Positions 1-9,330 are shown, counted from the stretch's first letter. The stretch is 64,000 bases of DNA from Clostridium fungisolvens (GCF_014193895.1 NZ_BLZR01000001.1:2914001-2978000); one strand, 5' to 3'. A program made the numbers and translations. Notes: a model not told the origin generated them from the letters alone.

Positions 1-631
1 AGTGAAGATTTTCGTTTGCATAGGTACCGTTGAGCATATTGTAGGAAGACATTACAGCTTTTGTACCACCTTCTTTTATTGCCATCTCAAAGGCAGTGAG
101 GTATATCTCTCTCAATGTTCTTTCATCTACAATAGTATCAATAGCCATTCTTCTTTCTTCCTGATTATTTACAGCAAAGTGTTTAACGCAAGCTGAAATA
201 CCCTTAGATTGTATACCTTTGATGTAATTGGCTGCCATTTTCCCAGCTAGATATGGATCCTCACTGAAGTACTCAAAGTTTCTTCCACACAAGGGGTTTC
301 TTTTCATATTTATGCCTGGTCCAAGAAGCACATTAACCTTCAGTGATACTGCCTCTTCTCCCAGAAACTCTCCTAGTTTTTCCCCAAGTCCTTGGTTCCA
401 ACTGTTAGCAATTGTTGCCGCTGTAGGAAAACAAGTAGAAGGAATACTAGGATTTAATCCGAGATGGTCTGCTGCAGCTGCCTGTTTTCTGATACCATGA
501 GGTCCATCAGATAAGAACATACTATTTATACCCAAACGCTGAATATCCATAGACTGCCAAAAATCCTTCCCGGACATAAGAGATGCTTTCTCTTCTAAAG
601 TCATTTTTTCGATTAATTTTCTATATTTCAT
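1..631 (-). CDS. Beta-glucosidase-like glycoside hydrolase family 3, N-terminal part (runs off window)
   Basis: This is the first 210 codons of a GH3 enzyme that continues beyond the left edge of the window. The reading frame has no stop in the window. It starts at the ATG ending at 631, preceded by GGGAAGGA. The translated protein begins [21 protein letters not shown], the usual start of GH3 proteins with the catalytic (beta/alpha)8 domain first. It then shows [10 protein letters not shown], the [11 protein letters not shown] block and KHFAVNNQE, which line the sugar-binding pocket of this family. The nucleophile aspartate would lie outside the window. No signal peptide is visible, so the enzyme probably acts in the cytoplasm on imported beta-glucosides or related oligosaccharides. 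Its domain order is opposite to that of the membrane-anchored GH3 at 5362-8307. Family assignment is firm; substrate is not known. Confidence 0.9.
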   Translation of the reverse strand, partial: MKYRKLIEKMTLEEKASLMSGKDFWQSMDIQRLGINSMFLSDGPHGIRKQAAAADHLGLNPSIPSTCFPTAATIANSWNQGLGEKLGEFLGEEAVSLKVNVLLGPGINMKRNPLCGRNFEYFSEDPYLAGKMAANYIKGIQSKGISACVKHFAVNNQEERRMAIDTIVDERTLREIYLTAFEMAIKEGGTKAVMSSYNMLNGTYANENLH

Positions 632-655
632 AAAATCCTTCCCTTTTATATTTCA

Positions 656-783
656 GGTGGTAGCTTTCGGTATCCTTTACGAAAACCTAAGTCATGCATG
701 TTTGATAATCGTGGATTGTAGCGATTGTCGCAACATACATAATTTAATAGTTGACGTTGGATACCTATAAAGAAGCTACTACC
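656..783. repeat. Palindromic intergenic repeat, family A, extended copy
   Basis: The block begins GGTGGTAGCTTTC then GGTATCC and ends GGATACC then GAAGCTACTACC, so its ends pair as a long imperfect hairpin. The interior (ACGAAAACCTAAGTCATGCATG on the left side, AATTTAATAGTTGA on the right) matches the family A copies at 13718-13815 and 28012-28101. A minus-strand ORF over this block has no ribosome binding site and is taken as chance. It separates the partial GH3 gene from the GH3 pseudogene. Confidence 0.7.
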
Positions 784-860
784 AAAAAACTTAAACCTAA
801 TTTTTATATTGTCATTCTGGCTTTTATATTTTAAATATTTATTATTGCACGTAATCTTTG

Positions 861-1944
861 TTACTGTAAGTTTGCAACTTTTTCTTTTCGTTTGTGTAAA
901 AAGCATCTATAAAGAGAAAATAAACAAGCTACATAAATCACTACACTACCTACAATCAATAGTATCTCCCATAAAGGTAGTGATGTATCTGCTTTAAGAT
1001 GATTAGTGTTAGATACTGCATATAAAATATTATGAGCTCTTTCTCTCATTAAGGAGACAGTATACGCCTTATTTGTATCAACTGAAGGGCCTTGTGTTCC
1101 AATTCCTTGTAACCAAAGGTCATTGCCTGCTCTAATACCAGCATTCATATTCATGTAATAAGTGGAATCTCCACCTTTCATTGGAACGTAAGCATCTGAT
1201 TCACAAACTCCGCGATATCCCCACTCATTTCTTAATAAATCTGTCAATAATGCAAATGAACTACCTGTCCAAGTTGCTCCAATACGATTAAAGCTTGTCA
1301 TAATTGCTCTATTATCACTTGTTTTAACAGCGATTTCAAATGGTCTTAGATAAATTTCTCTAATTGACTGTTCATTAGCCCATGTGTATAAACCATCGAC
1401 ATTTCTAGCAGTTTCCTGCTCATTTAATGCAAAATGTTTAACCATTGCCACTAACTTATTATCATAGCATCCCTGAATAACTTTTGCAGACATTGTACCT
1501 GAAATCAAAGGATCTTCAGAGAAATATTCGCAATCACGTCCTCCGTAAGGAGTTCTGTGTGTATTAGCTCCAGGAGCATACCATATTGAAACATTGGTAG
1601 CATTAGCTTCTTGTCATACAGCTAAACCAAACTCATGAGCCAACTCTTTATTCCATGTGCTAGCTATACATACTTCATTAGGATATGCATAACATGGATC
1701 CGAAGCTTTGGCACCATTATAGGCATAAGCAGCAGTAATTCCAACACTTTCAAAACCTTTTTTTAAGGATGCAGCCTTACCTGTATCAGCACTGCCTGAC
1801 CCAGATCCGGAAACAAAAGTATGTGCTGATGCATAGCCAAATAGATTTATCTTAGAAACATTCTTAAGAGAGAGTGAATTAAATAAGAATAATGCATATA
1901 ACTAAGCAAATAACTTTCTCAAATTGTTATTTTTCTTTTTTCAT
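861..1944 (-). pseudogene. Decayed membrane-anchored GH3 glycosidase (internal deletion plus stop codons)
   Basis: This is a broken relative of the intact GH3 at 5362-8307. A start codon remains at 1942-1944 with GGAGAGGG upstream, but that frame stops after five codons. Reading the GH3 frame, a TAG lies at 1902-1904 and a TGA at 1614-1616, inside what should be the conserved GEEAN segment. Before the TGA come KINLFGYASAHTF (C-terminal sugar-binding domain) and, after a short link, EVCIASTWNKELAHEFGL (catalytic domain). Roughly 540 residues present in the intact homologue are missing between them, near 1720-1740. After the TGA the frame stays open: GRDCEYFSEDPL, KHFALNEQETAR and GVCESDAY (nucleophile region), then a C-terminal membrane helix. 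The open part alone could be misread as a 215-residue gene starting at an internal TTG. Confidence 0.85.
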
Positions 1945-2063
1945 AGAAAAAAATACACCCTCTCCTTTTTAATTCTATTCAAAGTGTCTTGTACTATTTT
2001 TATCTTCTGGAACTGCAGTTCATTATTTACTTTAGCAGATTCATTTTTCTTCTACTATCGCTC

Positions 2064-2098
2064 TAGAACCAAATGTAAAAATATAGAACGAAATGTAA
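2064..2098. promoter_or_regulatory. Direct repeat, possible LytTR-regulator binding site
   Basis: TAGAACCAAATGTAA at 2064-2078 is repeated as TAGAACGAAATGTAA at 2084-2098, a 20-bp period, so both lie on one DNA face. LytTR regulators usually bind paired short repeats about two turns apart. The pair lies between the GH3 pseudogene start and the adjacent LytTR regulator gene. The role is inferred from spacing and position only. Confidence 0.35.
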
Positions 2099-2224
2099 TC
2101 GTTTTTTAAACAGTGACTTTTTATAATGTTAATGAGGGGATTTTTAGATAATTTACTACCATAAATATTTAAATTTACAGAAGAAGTTCTTGTAAGACAA
2201 GAAAATATCAGTATAAATGAAAAA

Positions 2225-2252
2225 TTGAATTAACTTATTTTTTGTGTATAAT
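2225..2252 (+). promoter_or_regulatory. Sigma-A-type promoter of the LytTR regulator/kinase operon
   Basis: A TTGAAT box at 2225-2230 is followed after 16 bp by a perfect TATAAT at 2247-2252. The ribosome binding site GAGGGGG (2284-2290) and ATG at 2298 follow. Confidence 0.65.
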
Positions 2253-2297
2253 ATTATATGACAACTACAGGTTAACAAATTATGAGGGGGATTTTAG

Positions 2298-3029
2298 ATG
2301 ACACTTTATCTGGCTGCAATTTGTGAAGATCAACAGGAAAGTCTGAATTATATAAATATGGAACTTTCCAAAGCTTTCATAAATAAAAATTTTCCTATAC
2401 ATTTTGATTGTTATACCAAAGCTCAAGATCTTTTGTATGCAACTTGTACAGTAAAGAACTACCATATATTATTTTTGGACATTGATATGCCGGGAATGGA
2501 TGGAATTGAATTATGTAGAAAAATTCGAAAAAATAATTCCAATGTAATGGTTATCTTCATTACTAACAAAGAAGAATTAGTTTTTCAGACTTTTGAAGTT
2601 CGTCCATTCCGTTTTATAAGAAAGGCCCACTTTTCAGAAGAATTGCCAGCACTAGTTAGTGATATAATTAGAGAGTTCCAAGAGCAGAAGGGATTCATGA
2701 TTACCATAAGAGAACTACACTCCGATAAAATTTATTCTTTTAACATAAAAGAAATTATATATATTGAAGTTATTCTAAAACACTGCAGGATTGTAACCAC
2801 CTCAAAGGAAGTAAATATTCAATACAAGATAATGGATTTCGAAAAACATCTTCGTGAACATGGATTTTTACGTCCTCATAGAAGTTTCTTGGTAAACTAT
2901 CGTTATATTTTCAGCATTCAAAAAGATTCACTTATTTTGGACAATAAAGCTTCTATTCCTTTAAGCCGCAATCGTGTCAGTGCAATAAAAGAAGAGTTTA
3001 TTTCATTAATTGATGAGGGGGTTATATAA
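2298..3029 (+). CDS. LytTR-family response regulator (AgrA-like)
   Basis: This 243-residue protein has an N-terminal receiver domain (about 1-125) and a C-terminal LytTR DNA-binding domain (about 135-240). The acidic pocket is E10-D11 and the phospho-acceptor is D61 in LDIDMPGMDG; the conserved lysine lies in FRFIRKAHF. The LytTR part shows IYIEVILKHCRIV and HRSFLVNYRYI, typical of the AgrA/VirR/LytR group. The gene overlaps its partner kinase by one base (TAATG), so they are co-translated. The flanking genes on both sides are GH3 glycosidases, which makes those the likely targets, but this is inferred from position. No peptide pheromone precursor or AgrB-like processing protein is seen nearby. 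Confidence 0.9.
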   Translation: MTLYLAAICEDQQESLNYINMELSKAFINKNFPIHFDCYTKAQDLLYATCTVKNYHILFLDIDMPGMDGIELCRKIRKNNSNVMVIFITNKEELVFQTFEVRPFRFIRKAHFSEELPALVSDIIREFQEQKGFMITIRELHSDKIYSFNIKEIIYIEVILKHCRIVTTSKEVNIQYKIMDFEKHLREHGFLRPHRSFLVNYRYIFSIQKDSLILDNKASIPLSRNRVSAIKEEFISLIDEGVI

Positions 3030-4318
3030 TGATTGTTAAATTTTTAAGTCTTACTGAAGGATTTATAACCTTCTTATTTCTAATGATTACTTTAATAAAA
3101 ATGTATGGGTGTGAAAAGACTTTTAAATCAAGATATATTGTAGGACTACTGTGGAGCTTGTTATTTTTTTTAGTGTTCGAACCTTTTGAAATTCGCTATG
3201 GCAACTTTTACTTATATTTGAGCTTTATGTTAGTTTTTGCTTCTATTTTTTCTATACTTTTTCAAAAAGGTTTTCTAGCCAATAGGATAGTTTTTATTAT
3301 TATTTATATTTATACTATAGCTTCAATCAAATCAACACTTGCTACAATAATTGGTGTTCAGTTATTGTATAGTGGGTATAATTCATATACTATAGCAATC
3401 CATTATATTATTTTTTATTCTCTTATTTTTTTTGCAAGTATATTTTTTATAATGCATCCACTTCACTTTACAAATCAGATTCCTAAAAGACATTGGATGC
3501 TAATGGCTCAATGTCCTATTTTTGTTGCAGTGATAACCCAATACTGTTCTTCCCTTGTATTAGGCGCCAATATTTTAAGACAGGTTTTTCTCATACTGTC
3601 TTGTTTTATTCTTTGTATCATACTTAGTACCTATTATTTAACATACTTTATGACAAAAACTTATGTACAAATGATAAATACTAATAACATAAATCATCGT
3701 CTGCAAATGCAACTCGAATACATGAAACGATCTTCAAGTATTATTAAGAATATAAGAAAAGAAAAGCATGAAATCAAAAACAACTATTTTTATATTCAGT
3801 CTTTAGTAAAAAATCGAAAATATGAACAGTTAGAACATTACCTTGACACTGAACTTGCATATCGCTTTAATGCAATGGAAGAATTTCAAACTGGAAATAA
3901 ACTATTTGATTTCTTACTTACGCAGAAAGTCAGTGAAGCCCGTGAACATAAAATTAACGTGATGACAAATGTATTATTACCATCTGACCTACCTATTAAA
4001 GATGATGACATATGCGCTCTTCTGCTTAACTTGGTAGACAATGCAATAGATGCCAGTAAAAATGAAGAACAAGGTGATATACATATTTCTATATCAGTTA
4101 TAAAAAATTATCTTCAAATACAAATAAAAAACAAGTCATCAATAGATGTCTTAAAAATTAACAAACAATTGAAAACCACAAAAAAGAATAAAGAAAACCA
4201 TGGCCTTGGCTTACAGATTATACGTTCCATTGTGCATAAATACAATGGTATTTTCAAAACCAGTATGAAATCAAATTACTTTGTTGTTCTCGTAATGTTG
4301 CAGTTACAGAATCAATAG
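3029..4318 (+). CDS. Membrane sensor histidine kinase, GHKL type (AgrC-like)
   Basis: The first 210 of 429 residues form about six hydrophobic helices with short loops, the AgrC-type sensor arrangement. A dimerisation helix follows with KEKHEIKNNYFYIQSL, where H247 is the probable phosphorylated histidine. The ATPase domain has the N box LLNLVDNAIDAS (about residue 335) and the G box HGLGLQII near the end. It overlaps the response regulator by one base and should phosphorylate it. The ligand is unknown: it may be a peptide or a cell-wall or sugar signal. The last 20 codons are duplicated in degraded form at 9268-9330. A terminator follows at 4330-4374. Confidence 0.9.
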   Translation: MIVKFLSLTEGFITFLFLMITLIKMYGCEKTFKSRYIVGLLWSLLFFLVFEPFEIRYGNFYLYLSFMLVFASIFSILFQKGFLANRIVFIIIYIYTIASIKSTLATIIGVQLLYSGYNSYTIAIHYIIFYSLIFFASIFFIMHPLHFTNQIPKRHWMLMAQCPIFVAVITQYCSSLVLGANILRQVFLILSCFILCIILSTYYLTYFMTKTYVQMINTNNINHRLQMQLEYMKRSSSIIKNIRKEKHEIKNNYFYIQSLVKNRKYEQLEHYLDTELAYRFNAMEEFQTGNKLFDFLLTQKVSEAREHKINVMTNVLLPSDLPIKDDDICALLLNLVDNAIDASKNEEQGDIHISISVIKNYLQIQIKNKSSIDVLKINKQLKTTKKNKENHGLGLQIIRSIVHKYNGIFKTSMKSNYFVVLVMLQLQNQ

Positions 4319-4329
4319 TGCAAATTAGT

Positions 4330-4374
4330 ATCTCCCTTGAGTATTAAATGTTCATATAAATACTCAGGGGAGAT
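4330..4374. terminator. Intrinsic terminator between the kinase and the convergent lipoprotein gene
   Basis: ATCTCCCTTGAGTAT (4330-4344) pairs with ATACTCAGGGGAGAT (4360-4374), 15 bp with a single mismatch. A short T-rich stretch follows on the plus strand. It can serve both converging transcripts. Confidence 0.75.
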
Positions 4375-4414
4375 ATTTTGACTTATATATTACCCTAACA
4401 GGCAACTTAATTTA

Positions 4415-5227
4415 TTATTGTCCTGCAGGAGGGCCAAATGGAGAATTGTTTTCAGGTTTTTTACCGTCGATATCAACTTTCACAGCCTTTGACCATTCAG
4501 AATCTGTAACCTTTAATTCAGTGTTTCCCACTGCCATGCATTTCACCCAATAGCTGGTAGCTTGACCTTCAGCAACTGCGAAATCCACTGAAGCATTATT
4601 ATAATTGATTGCATTAGGACCAGGGGCAGCATTGGGGTTATGAGTTATATCCTTTCCGAATGTTCCTTCTGTAACCATTTTTGTACATGCTTCATCTGAG
4701 AACACTTGGTATTTAAAAGAATATGCGCCTTCTTTTTCTAAGTAATTTTTGCAAGCATCATCCGTAAGCTTTATTGTAGCACCCCAATTATTTTTTGTAA
4801 CTGAGATTGCTGGAACAGAAAGTGACCCGCTACGTGTAAATGCACTTGAAAATACTGCTTCAGATTTAGTACGCTTAGAACCGGATTTTGGTACTGAGGT
4901 TATGACAGCTGTATAGTTTCCATAAGGCAGAGCTTTCACACTACTGGCAGTTCCTTTAACTGTTCCTTTAGATTGAGCAACATTTGCTGTACAAGCAATT
5001 TGTGCATCTTTAGAAATTGTTCCGTTGGATATATATTTAGTAAGATAAACGTCTATACGATACATATTAGCACCAGAAACACCTTTAAAGGAAAATGCGC
5101 CTTTAGAATCAATGGTGAAGTCTTTTGGGGCATTCAGAGGACCGCTACCACAACCAGAAAAAGTTGTGAGTACACCAATGCATAATACTAATATAAGGAA
5201 ATACCATGAAAAGCTTTTCTTTTTCAT
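4415..5227 (-). CDS. Lipoprotein with fibronectin III-like repeats
   Basis: This 270-residue protein starts with MKKKS, a hydrophobic stretch and FSGCGSG, a lipobox with C26 as the predicted lipid-modified cysteine, so it is anchored on the outer face of the membrane. The mature part looks like two or three beta-sandwich modules of the fibronectin III kind, for example APKDFTIDSKGAFSFKGVSG followed by alternating strands, and a similar block from about residue 135. It ends in a proline-rich tail (PFGPPAGQ). No catalytic motif was seen. It is 134 bp downstream of the membrane-anchored GH3 and on the same strand, so a role as a surface carbohydrate-binding partner is plausible but inferred. Confidence 0.7.
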   Translation of the reverse strand: MKKKSFSWYFLILVLCIGVLTTFSGCGSGPLNAPKDFTIDSKGAFSFKGVSGANMYRIDVYLTKYISNGTISKDAQIACTANVAQSKGTVKGTASSVKALPYGNYTAVITSVPKSGSKRTKSEAVFSSAFTRSGSLSVPAISVTKNNWGATIKLTDDACKNYLEKEGAYSFKYQVFSDEACTKMVTEGTFGKDITHNPNAAPGPNAINYNNASVDFAVAEGQATSYWVKCMAVGNTELKVTDSEWSKAVKVDIDGKKPENNSPFGPPAGQ

Positions 5228-5256
5228 TTTTAATTCTCCTTTATAAATATAATTGC

Positions 5257-5308
5257 GTTGGATACCATAATATATGAATCATTATATATATGACTTATGA
5301 TATCCAAC
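5257..5308. repeat. Inverted repeat between GH3 and lipoprotein genes
   Basis: GTTGGATACCATAA (5257-5270) pairs with TTATGATATCCAAC (5295-5308) with one mismatch. The loop is AT-only. It may be an mRNA processing or stabilising hairpin within the GH3-lipoprotein operon, or a weak terminator. Confidence 0.55.
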
Positions 5309-5361
5309 AAACTAATTAACCTAAAACTTTGAGTAATCCATCTATTTGGGGTAATATAATA

Positions 5362-8307
5362 TTAAACCACTTTGTCCTGTTGCTTTTTACCTTGACGAAC
5401 TTTGCGGACTATTAATACTATTCCAAGCACATCTATAATACCTACTACTACTCCAGCAACAATCAAGCCAATCTGCCAAGGAGCCAATGTATAGCTGATT
5501 GTAGAACCAGGCACCAACCCAGTCATTATATTGCTGTTAGCCTTGTTGTAGAGTATGTGTTTTACAGCCTGTTGTAAAGAAGCAATAGCAGATGCACTCT
5601 GATAGTCTTTAAGAGTATGTGTTCCAAGGAACAAGTCAGTCCCCCCTGATCTCAAAGCATAGTCAGTATTCATATAATTATCAACTCCACCACCTGCATC
5701 AGTCAAAGAAGTACCAGTAAATTTCCATTCATTGCGAAGAACATTTACCATCAATGGTGCGCAGGCACCAGACCAAGTTGCTCCAACTCTGTTGTAACTG
5801 CTCATAACACCAGTAGCTCCAGACATTGTCTTTGTTTTCATAACTAATTTTCCATTTTCATTTTCATAATAGTTTACCTGTTTTGACGAATCTTTTACAT
5901 AAATCTCAAAGGCCTTTAAGTAGATTTCACGCATTGCCTGTTCATTAGCAAATGTACTAACACCTGTACGATTAGTTTCCTGATCATTTAATGCAAAATG
6001 TTTAGTAAATGTAATTAAGCCTTTACTTGATGCAGCACCAGTTTCAGCAGCACAAATGTACCCAGAAAGAAGTGGATCTTCGCTGAAATACTCGTAATTT
6101 CTTCCACCAAAAGCAGAACGGTGAATATTTACGCCAGGACCATACCAACCTGTTAATTTGGTTGTTTGGTTATTAGCTTCTTCTCCGATGGATTCGCCCA
6201 TAAGTTTAGCCATTTCCACATTCCAAGTTGCAGCTGTAATAGTTTCTGATTGATACCACTTATTTACGTATAGTTTAAATGTATGGCCAAAGAAACCATA
6301 AGGTCCATCCATATCTATACTTTCAGGTACACCCTGATCACTGTCTGCATGCTCAACCCATGCGCCGTCTTTGTACATATTGTACAATGATTGCACTGAG
6401 AACTGCTGAATATAAGAATTCCAAAGTGTATCGTTAATATCTTTACCACGTAAATCAATCAATTGTATCTTTGTTCCAAGATAGTCTGTAGTAGGCGTAT
6501 CTTTGACTGTTTCTTTTGCTTTGGTAACATCATATTTCTTAAGCTGTTCTAAAGTTTTTTCGTTTGCAACGCTGTCTTGTGTTGTTGGAGATGTTGGGAA
6601 AGTTCCCTTAAAATCTGCTCTAGAGAAGTTAGTTGCATAGCCTGCTGTTTGTTTATCTTTGAACAAGTAGTTTGATATATCATCGAATTGGTTAACAGCA
6701 GCAGTACCATCTGAAGGACGCTTATTATCCTTGTTAAATACAATCTTGCTATTTAATGTATAAGTATAGTATTTTGATGAGTCTGAAGCTTCAATGCTTG
6801 CCCAGCTATGAGAATCATCGGACAAATAGAAATTGTAATTGCCAGCATCTAAAATGTAGGACTTATCACTCTTGTAGTCATATGAAGTAATATAATCTCT
6901 GTCAACAGTTACATTAACCACTTCACTTGCTCCAGGTTTCAAGTTGCTGGTTTTAGCATAACCTGCTAAAATCACTTGAGCTTTTTCAACTCCACCCTTT
7001 GTATAAGGCTCATTGCAATAAATTTCAACAACCTTTTTACCTGCAACGTTTCCAGTGTTTGTTACTTTAACTTTAAAGGTAAATTTATTAGTACTGCTAT
7101 CATATGTTGGTGTTCCTTCATAAGCCATGCTAAAAGTGGTATATGATAAGCCGTAACCGAAAGGATAAATTACTGCATTATCATAATTGAATCCAGAATA
7201 GTTTCCATCCTTAGCTTCTTTTGCGGCTGTTTCATAGTAACGGTATCCTACATAAATACCTTCTTCATATTCTACAAAAGCATTAGTATTGGCCTTTGCA
7301 TAGTAATTACCTGATGAATAATCAACGTTTGTCCATTGATAGTCGCCAACGTTTTTAAATGAAGGATCTTGTGTCAAATCACGAACATAAGTATCTACCA
7401 AATGACCAGAAGGGTTAATAACGCCCTGAAGAATATCTGCTACAGCAAGACAACCGGTACTGCCTACACCACCAACCCATAAGGCTGCCTTAATATTGCT
7501 AAAATCATAATCCTTACCGGTATATTTGTCATGATATTTTGAACCATCTTTAATAAATCCAAGCTCCATAGTATTTGAAGCGTTAATAAGAACTATAACC
7601 TTTTTGAATTTACTACACGCATATTGCAGCATGTTTAATTCAGCGCTAGAAAGAGAAAGTCCTGTTCTACCGTTATCACCTGCAATACTTTTGGTCTGGT
7701 CATTACCTTCCCCTGAGTTACGCTCAAATGTTACAATTGCTGCATCACTATAATTTGCATATGTGCTTTCCATTGAAGCATAAGCACTTACTTCTGGCTC
7801 TATGTCTGATTGCTTTGTTTTACTTTGGCTTGTATAATAATCTACAGTTGCAGGATTTACTTTAAAGCCTTTTTTTGTCAAAGCATCGTCAATTGAATAA
7901 CCTCCTTCAGTCTTGATATTTTCACCACCACTCATGTTCATAGATATGGTTTTAATACCAAACAAAGTTACAGCTGCACCTTTTGATAAAGGCAAAGCAT
8001 TGTTTTCATTCTTTAAAAGAGTAGCCCCTTCACCCTCGATGGTTTGAGTGACCTCTTTAGCATTCGCAGTAGAATCTTTATAATTAGAGGTATTTAATTT
8101 AATATAATTAGCATCTAGTCCCTCCGAACCTTTTACTTTAGTCTGTACCATTTCACCAAAGCCAAAAATTGATCCCATTACAGTTGAATAATTATTCATT
8201 AATATTGTAGCGACTAAAACAAGTGCAGTTAAAGAAGCCATGGACGGAATACAAATTGCCATAAACTTCTTAGTACTGATACTTTTTTTTGTCCTTTTTT
8301 TTGTCAT
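5362..8307 (-). CDS. Membrane-anchored GH3 glycoside hydrolase, reversed domain order
   Basis: The 981-residue enzyme has a membrane helix near each end (about 15-38 and 943-967) and a large extracellular part. Its domain order is reversed: the GH3 C-terminal alpha/beta sandwich comes first (about 80-400), then a fibronectin III-like module (about 405-490), then the catalytic domain (about 600-900). The catalytic domain shows MDGPYGFFG, FGGRNYEYFSEDPL, KHFALNDQETNR and SLTDAGGG, with D870 the likely nucleophile. It probably hydrolyses beta-linked oligosaccharides at the cell surface. ATG at 8307 follows AGGGAGG. It is the second gene of a minus-strand unit (8911 to 4415). A mutated relative lies at 861-1944. 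Substrate unknown. Confidence 0.9.
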   Translation of the reverse strand: MTKKRTKKSISTKKFMAICIPSMASLTALVLVATILMNNYSTVMGSIFGFGEMVQTKVKGSEGLDANYIKLNTSNYKDSTANAKEVTQTIEGEGATLLKNENNALPLSKGAAVTLFGIKTISMNMSGGENIKTEGGYSIDDALTKKGFKVNPATVDYYTSQSKTKQSDIEPEVSAYASMESTYANYSDAAIVTFERNSGEGNDQTKSIAGDNGRTGLSLSSAELNMLQYACSKFKKVIVLINASNTMELGFIKDGSKYHDKYTGKDYDFSNIKAALWVGGVGSTGCLAVADILQGVINPSGHLVDTYVRDLTQDPSFKNVGDYQWTNVDYSSGNYYAKANTNAFVEYEEGIYVGYRYYETAAKEAKDGNYSGFNYDNAVIYPFGYGLSYTTFSMAYEGTPTYDSSTNKFTFKVKVTNTGNVAGKKVVEIYCNEPYTKGGVEKAQVILAGYAKTSNLKPGASEVVNVTVDRDYITSYDYKSDKSYILDAGNYNFYLSDDSHSWASIEASDSSKYYTYTLNSKIVFNKDNKRPSDGTAAVNQFDDISNYLFKDKQTAGYATNFSRADFKGTFPTSPTTQDSVANEKTLEQLKKYDVTKAKETVKDTPTTDYLGTKIQLIDLRGKDINDTLWNSYIQQFSVQSLYNMYKDGAWVEHADSDQGVPESIDMDGPYGFFGHTFKLYVNKWYQSETITAATWNVEMAKLMGESIGEEANNQTTKLTGWYGPGVNIHRSAFGGRNYEYFSEDPLLSGYICAAETGAASSKGLITFTKHFALNDQETNRTGVSTFANEQAMREIYLKAFEIYVKDSSKQVNYYENENGKLVMKTKTMSGATGVMSSYNRVGATWSGACAPLMVNVLRNEWKFTGTSLTDAGGGVDNYMNTDYALRSGGTDLFLGTHTLKDYQSASAIASLQQAVKHILYNKANSNIMTGLVPGSTISYTLAPWQIGLIVAGVVVGIIDVLGIVLIVRKVRQGKKQQDKVV

Positions 8308-8368
8308 AATAATTCCTCCCTAAAAATCCCCATAGGTTTAAGATTTAACTTACAAATTTGCTATAAAC

Positions 8369-8911
8369 TTAGTTGTCCTTTTTTGCCTTGATATTTAATA
8401 TCCCAGTTACAATCTGAACTACAGCAGCAAAAGTGCAAACTGCAAAGTTAAATAACGGATACGAAGTCAAAATATATGAGTTAGAATTCTTTGCATAATA
8501 TATAGTTTTGAACATGGTTTCAGATGCTGTTTTTTCTGCAAGAGGCAATGCATTTAAATATGCAATTCCACAGTAAATGAGAAGTACAGCAACCACAAGT
8601 TGGAAAATAGAACGTTTTAAGCTTGTTGCCTTCCTCCAAATGATTCCTGTTGCAATAACAGCAATGATTGGAAGTAAAATACTAGATGAAAGAATAAGAT
8701 TAAACCCAAATTCATGATAATTATAGATGTATTGCTTTCCCCAATAGTAGAACGCTATCTTCCAACCACAATATTGAGTTCCATCAACAGCGATAATAGG
8801 CATAAAAGCAAGCATAATTACTTCAATTAATGCTATGCTCATTGATATTAAAGCAATTCGATTCCCCTTGTTTTTTGTTAAAGTTGTTTTTGAGTTTGTT
8901 TGTAATTCCAT
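8369..8911 (-). CDS. Four-helix membrane protein of the GH3 operon
   Basis: A 180-residue protein with about four membrane helices: near 21-42 (ALISMSIALIEVIMLAFM), 70-88, 98-120 and 150-172 (FAVCTFAAVVQIVTGILN). Extracellular loops are short, and no enzymatic motif was found. It is first in the operon, 61 bp upstream of the membrane-anchored GH3, and starts after an unusually G-rich binding site (GAAAGGGGGGG). A structural or accessory role with the GH3 is the simplest guess. I do not recognise the family. Confidence 0.65.
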   Translation of the reverse strand: MELQTNSKTTLTKNKGNRIALISMSIALIEVIMLAFMPIIAVDGTQYCGWKIAFYYWGKQYIYNYHEFGFNLILSSSILLPIIAVIATGIIWRKATSLKRSIFQLVVAVLLIYCGIAYLNALPLAEKTASETMFKTIYYAKNSNSYILTSYPLFNFAVCTFAAVVQIVTGILNIKAKKDN

Positions 8912-8980
8912 TAATAGTCCCCCCCTTTCTTTTTTGTTCGTGTAAATTTCTCTACACTACTCTTTCAACTTTTATATAAA

Positions 8981-9027
8981 TTAAAGGTTATAGAGTTTTT
9001 TATTGAAGAAACTCTATCCATCTTTAA
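8981..9027. repeat. Inverted repeat upstream of the GH3 operon
   Basis: TTAAAG...ATAGAGTTT (8981-8998) pairs with AAACTCTAT...CTTTAA (9009-9027), 15 paired bases with a small internal mismatch. It lies about 80 bp upstream of the first gene of the GH3 operon, where an operator or leader hairpin could be. The remainder of 8912-9267 holds no gene I can support. Confidence 0.5.
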
Positions 9028-9267
9028 TTTCAGGTTATAAGATTATCTTAGTAACAGTTCTCGATGATATTATCTTACTCATCTCAGAAACGTTTACACA
9101 CAGATTGTAATTTGGTAATATCTTCATATTTACCTTATGTATTAAATCTATCACATGCACTATCTTGCTACTAGGCATATGGTACCAGATGCATAAATGG
9201 GGTATGGAATGTATTTACCACCTTGCTAAAAAATTACTTATAATGCTTTTTTAAATAATCTAAATAA

Positions 9268-9330
9268 ATGAAATCCAATTATTTTGTTGTGCTTATAATG
9301 TTACAGTTACAGGATCAATGTTTTAATTAA
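9268..9330 (+). pseudogene. Remnant of a second AgrC-like kinase gene (3' end only)
   Basis: The translated stretch KSNYFVVLIMLQLQDQ is nearly the same as the last residues of the kinase at 3029-4318 (KSNYFVVLVMLQLQNQ), with clear nucleotide similarity as well. Nothing similar is found upstream of 9266, and no start signal exists. The terminator that follows also resembles the one after the intact kinase in sequence and layout. This marks an old duplication in which the second regulator/kinase pair was almost entirely deleted. Confidence 0.8.

Noticed and set aside
646..906. 86-codon minus-strand ORF
   Set aside because: It spans the family A repeat, has no ribosome binding site and its protein is low-complexity and unlike any family.
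861..1508. Separate 215-residue GH3 gene starting at TTG 1508
   Set aside because: The TTG codes for the leucine in FSEDPL, GH3 similarity continues upstream across it, and a TGA interrupts the frame; it is the tail of a pseudogene.
1924..2109. 61-codon plus-strand ORF
   Set aside because: No binding site; it lies antisense to the start of the GH3 pseudogene and over the regulatory repeats.
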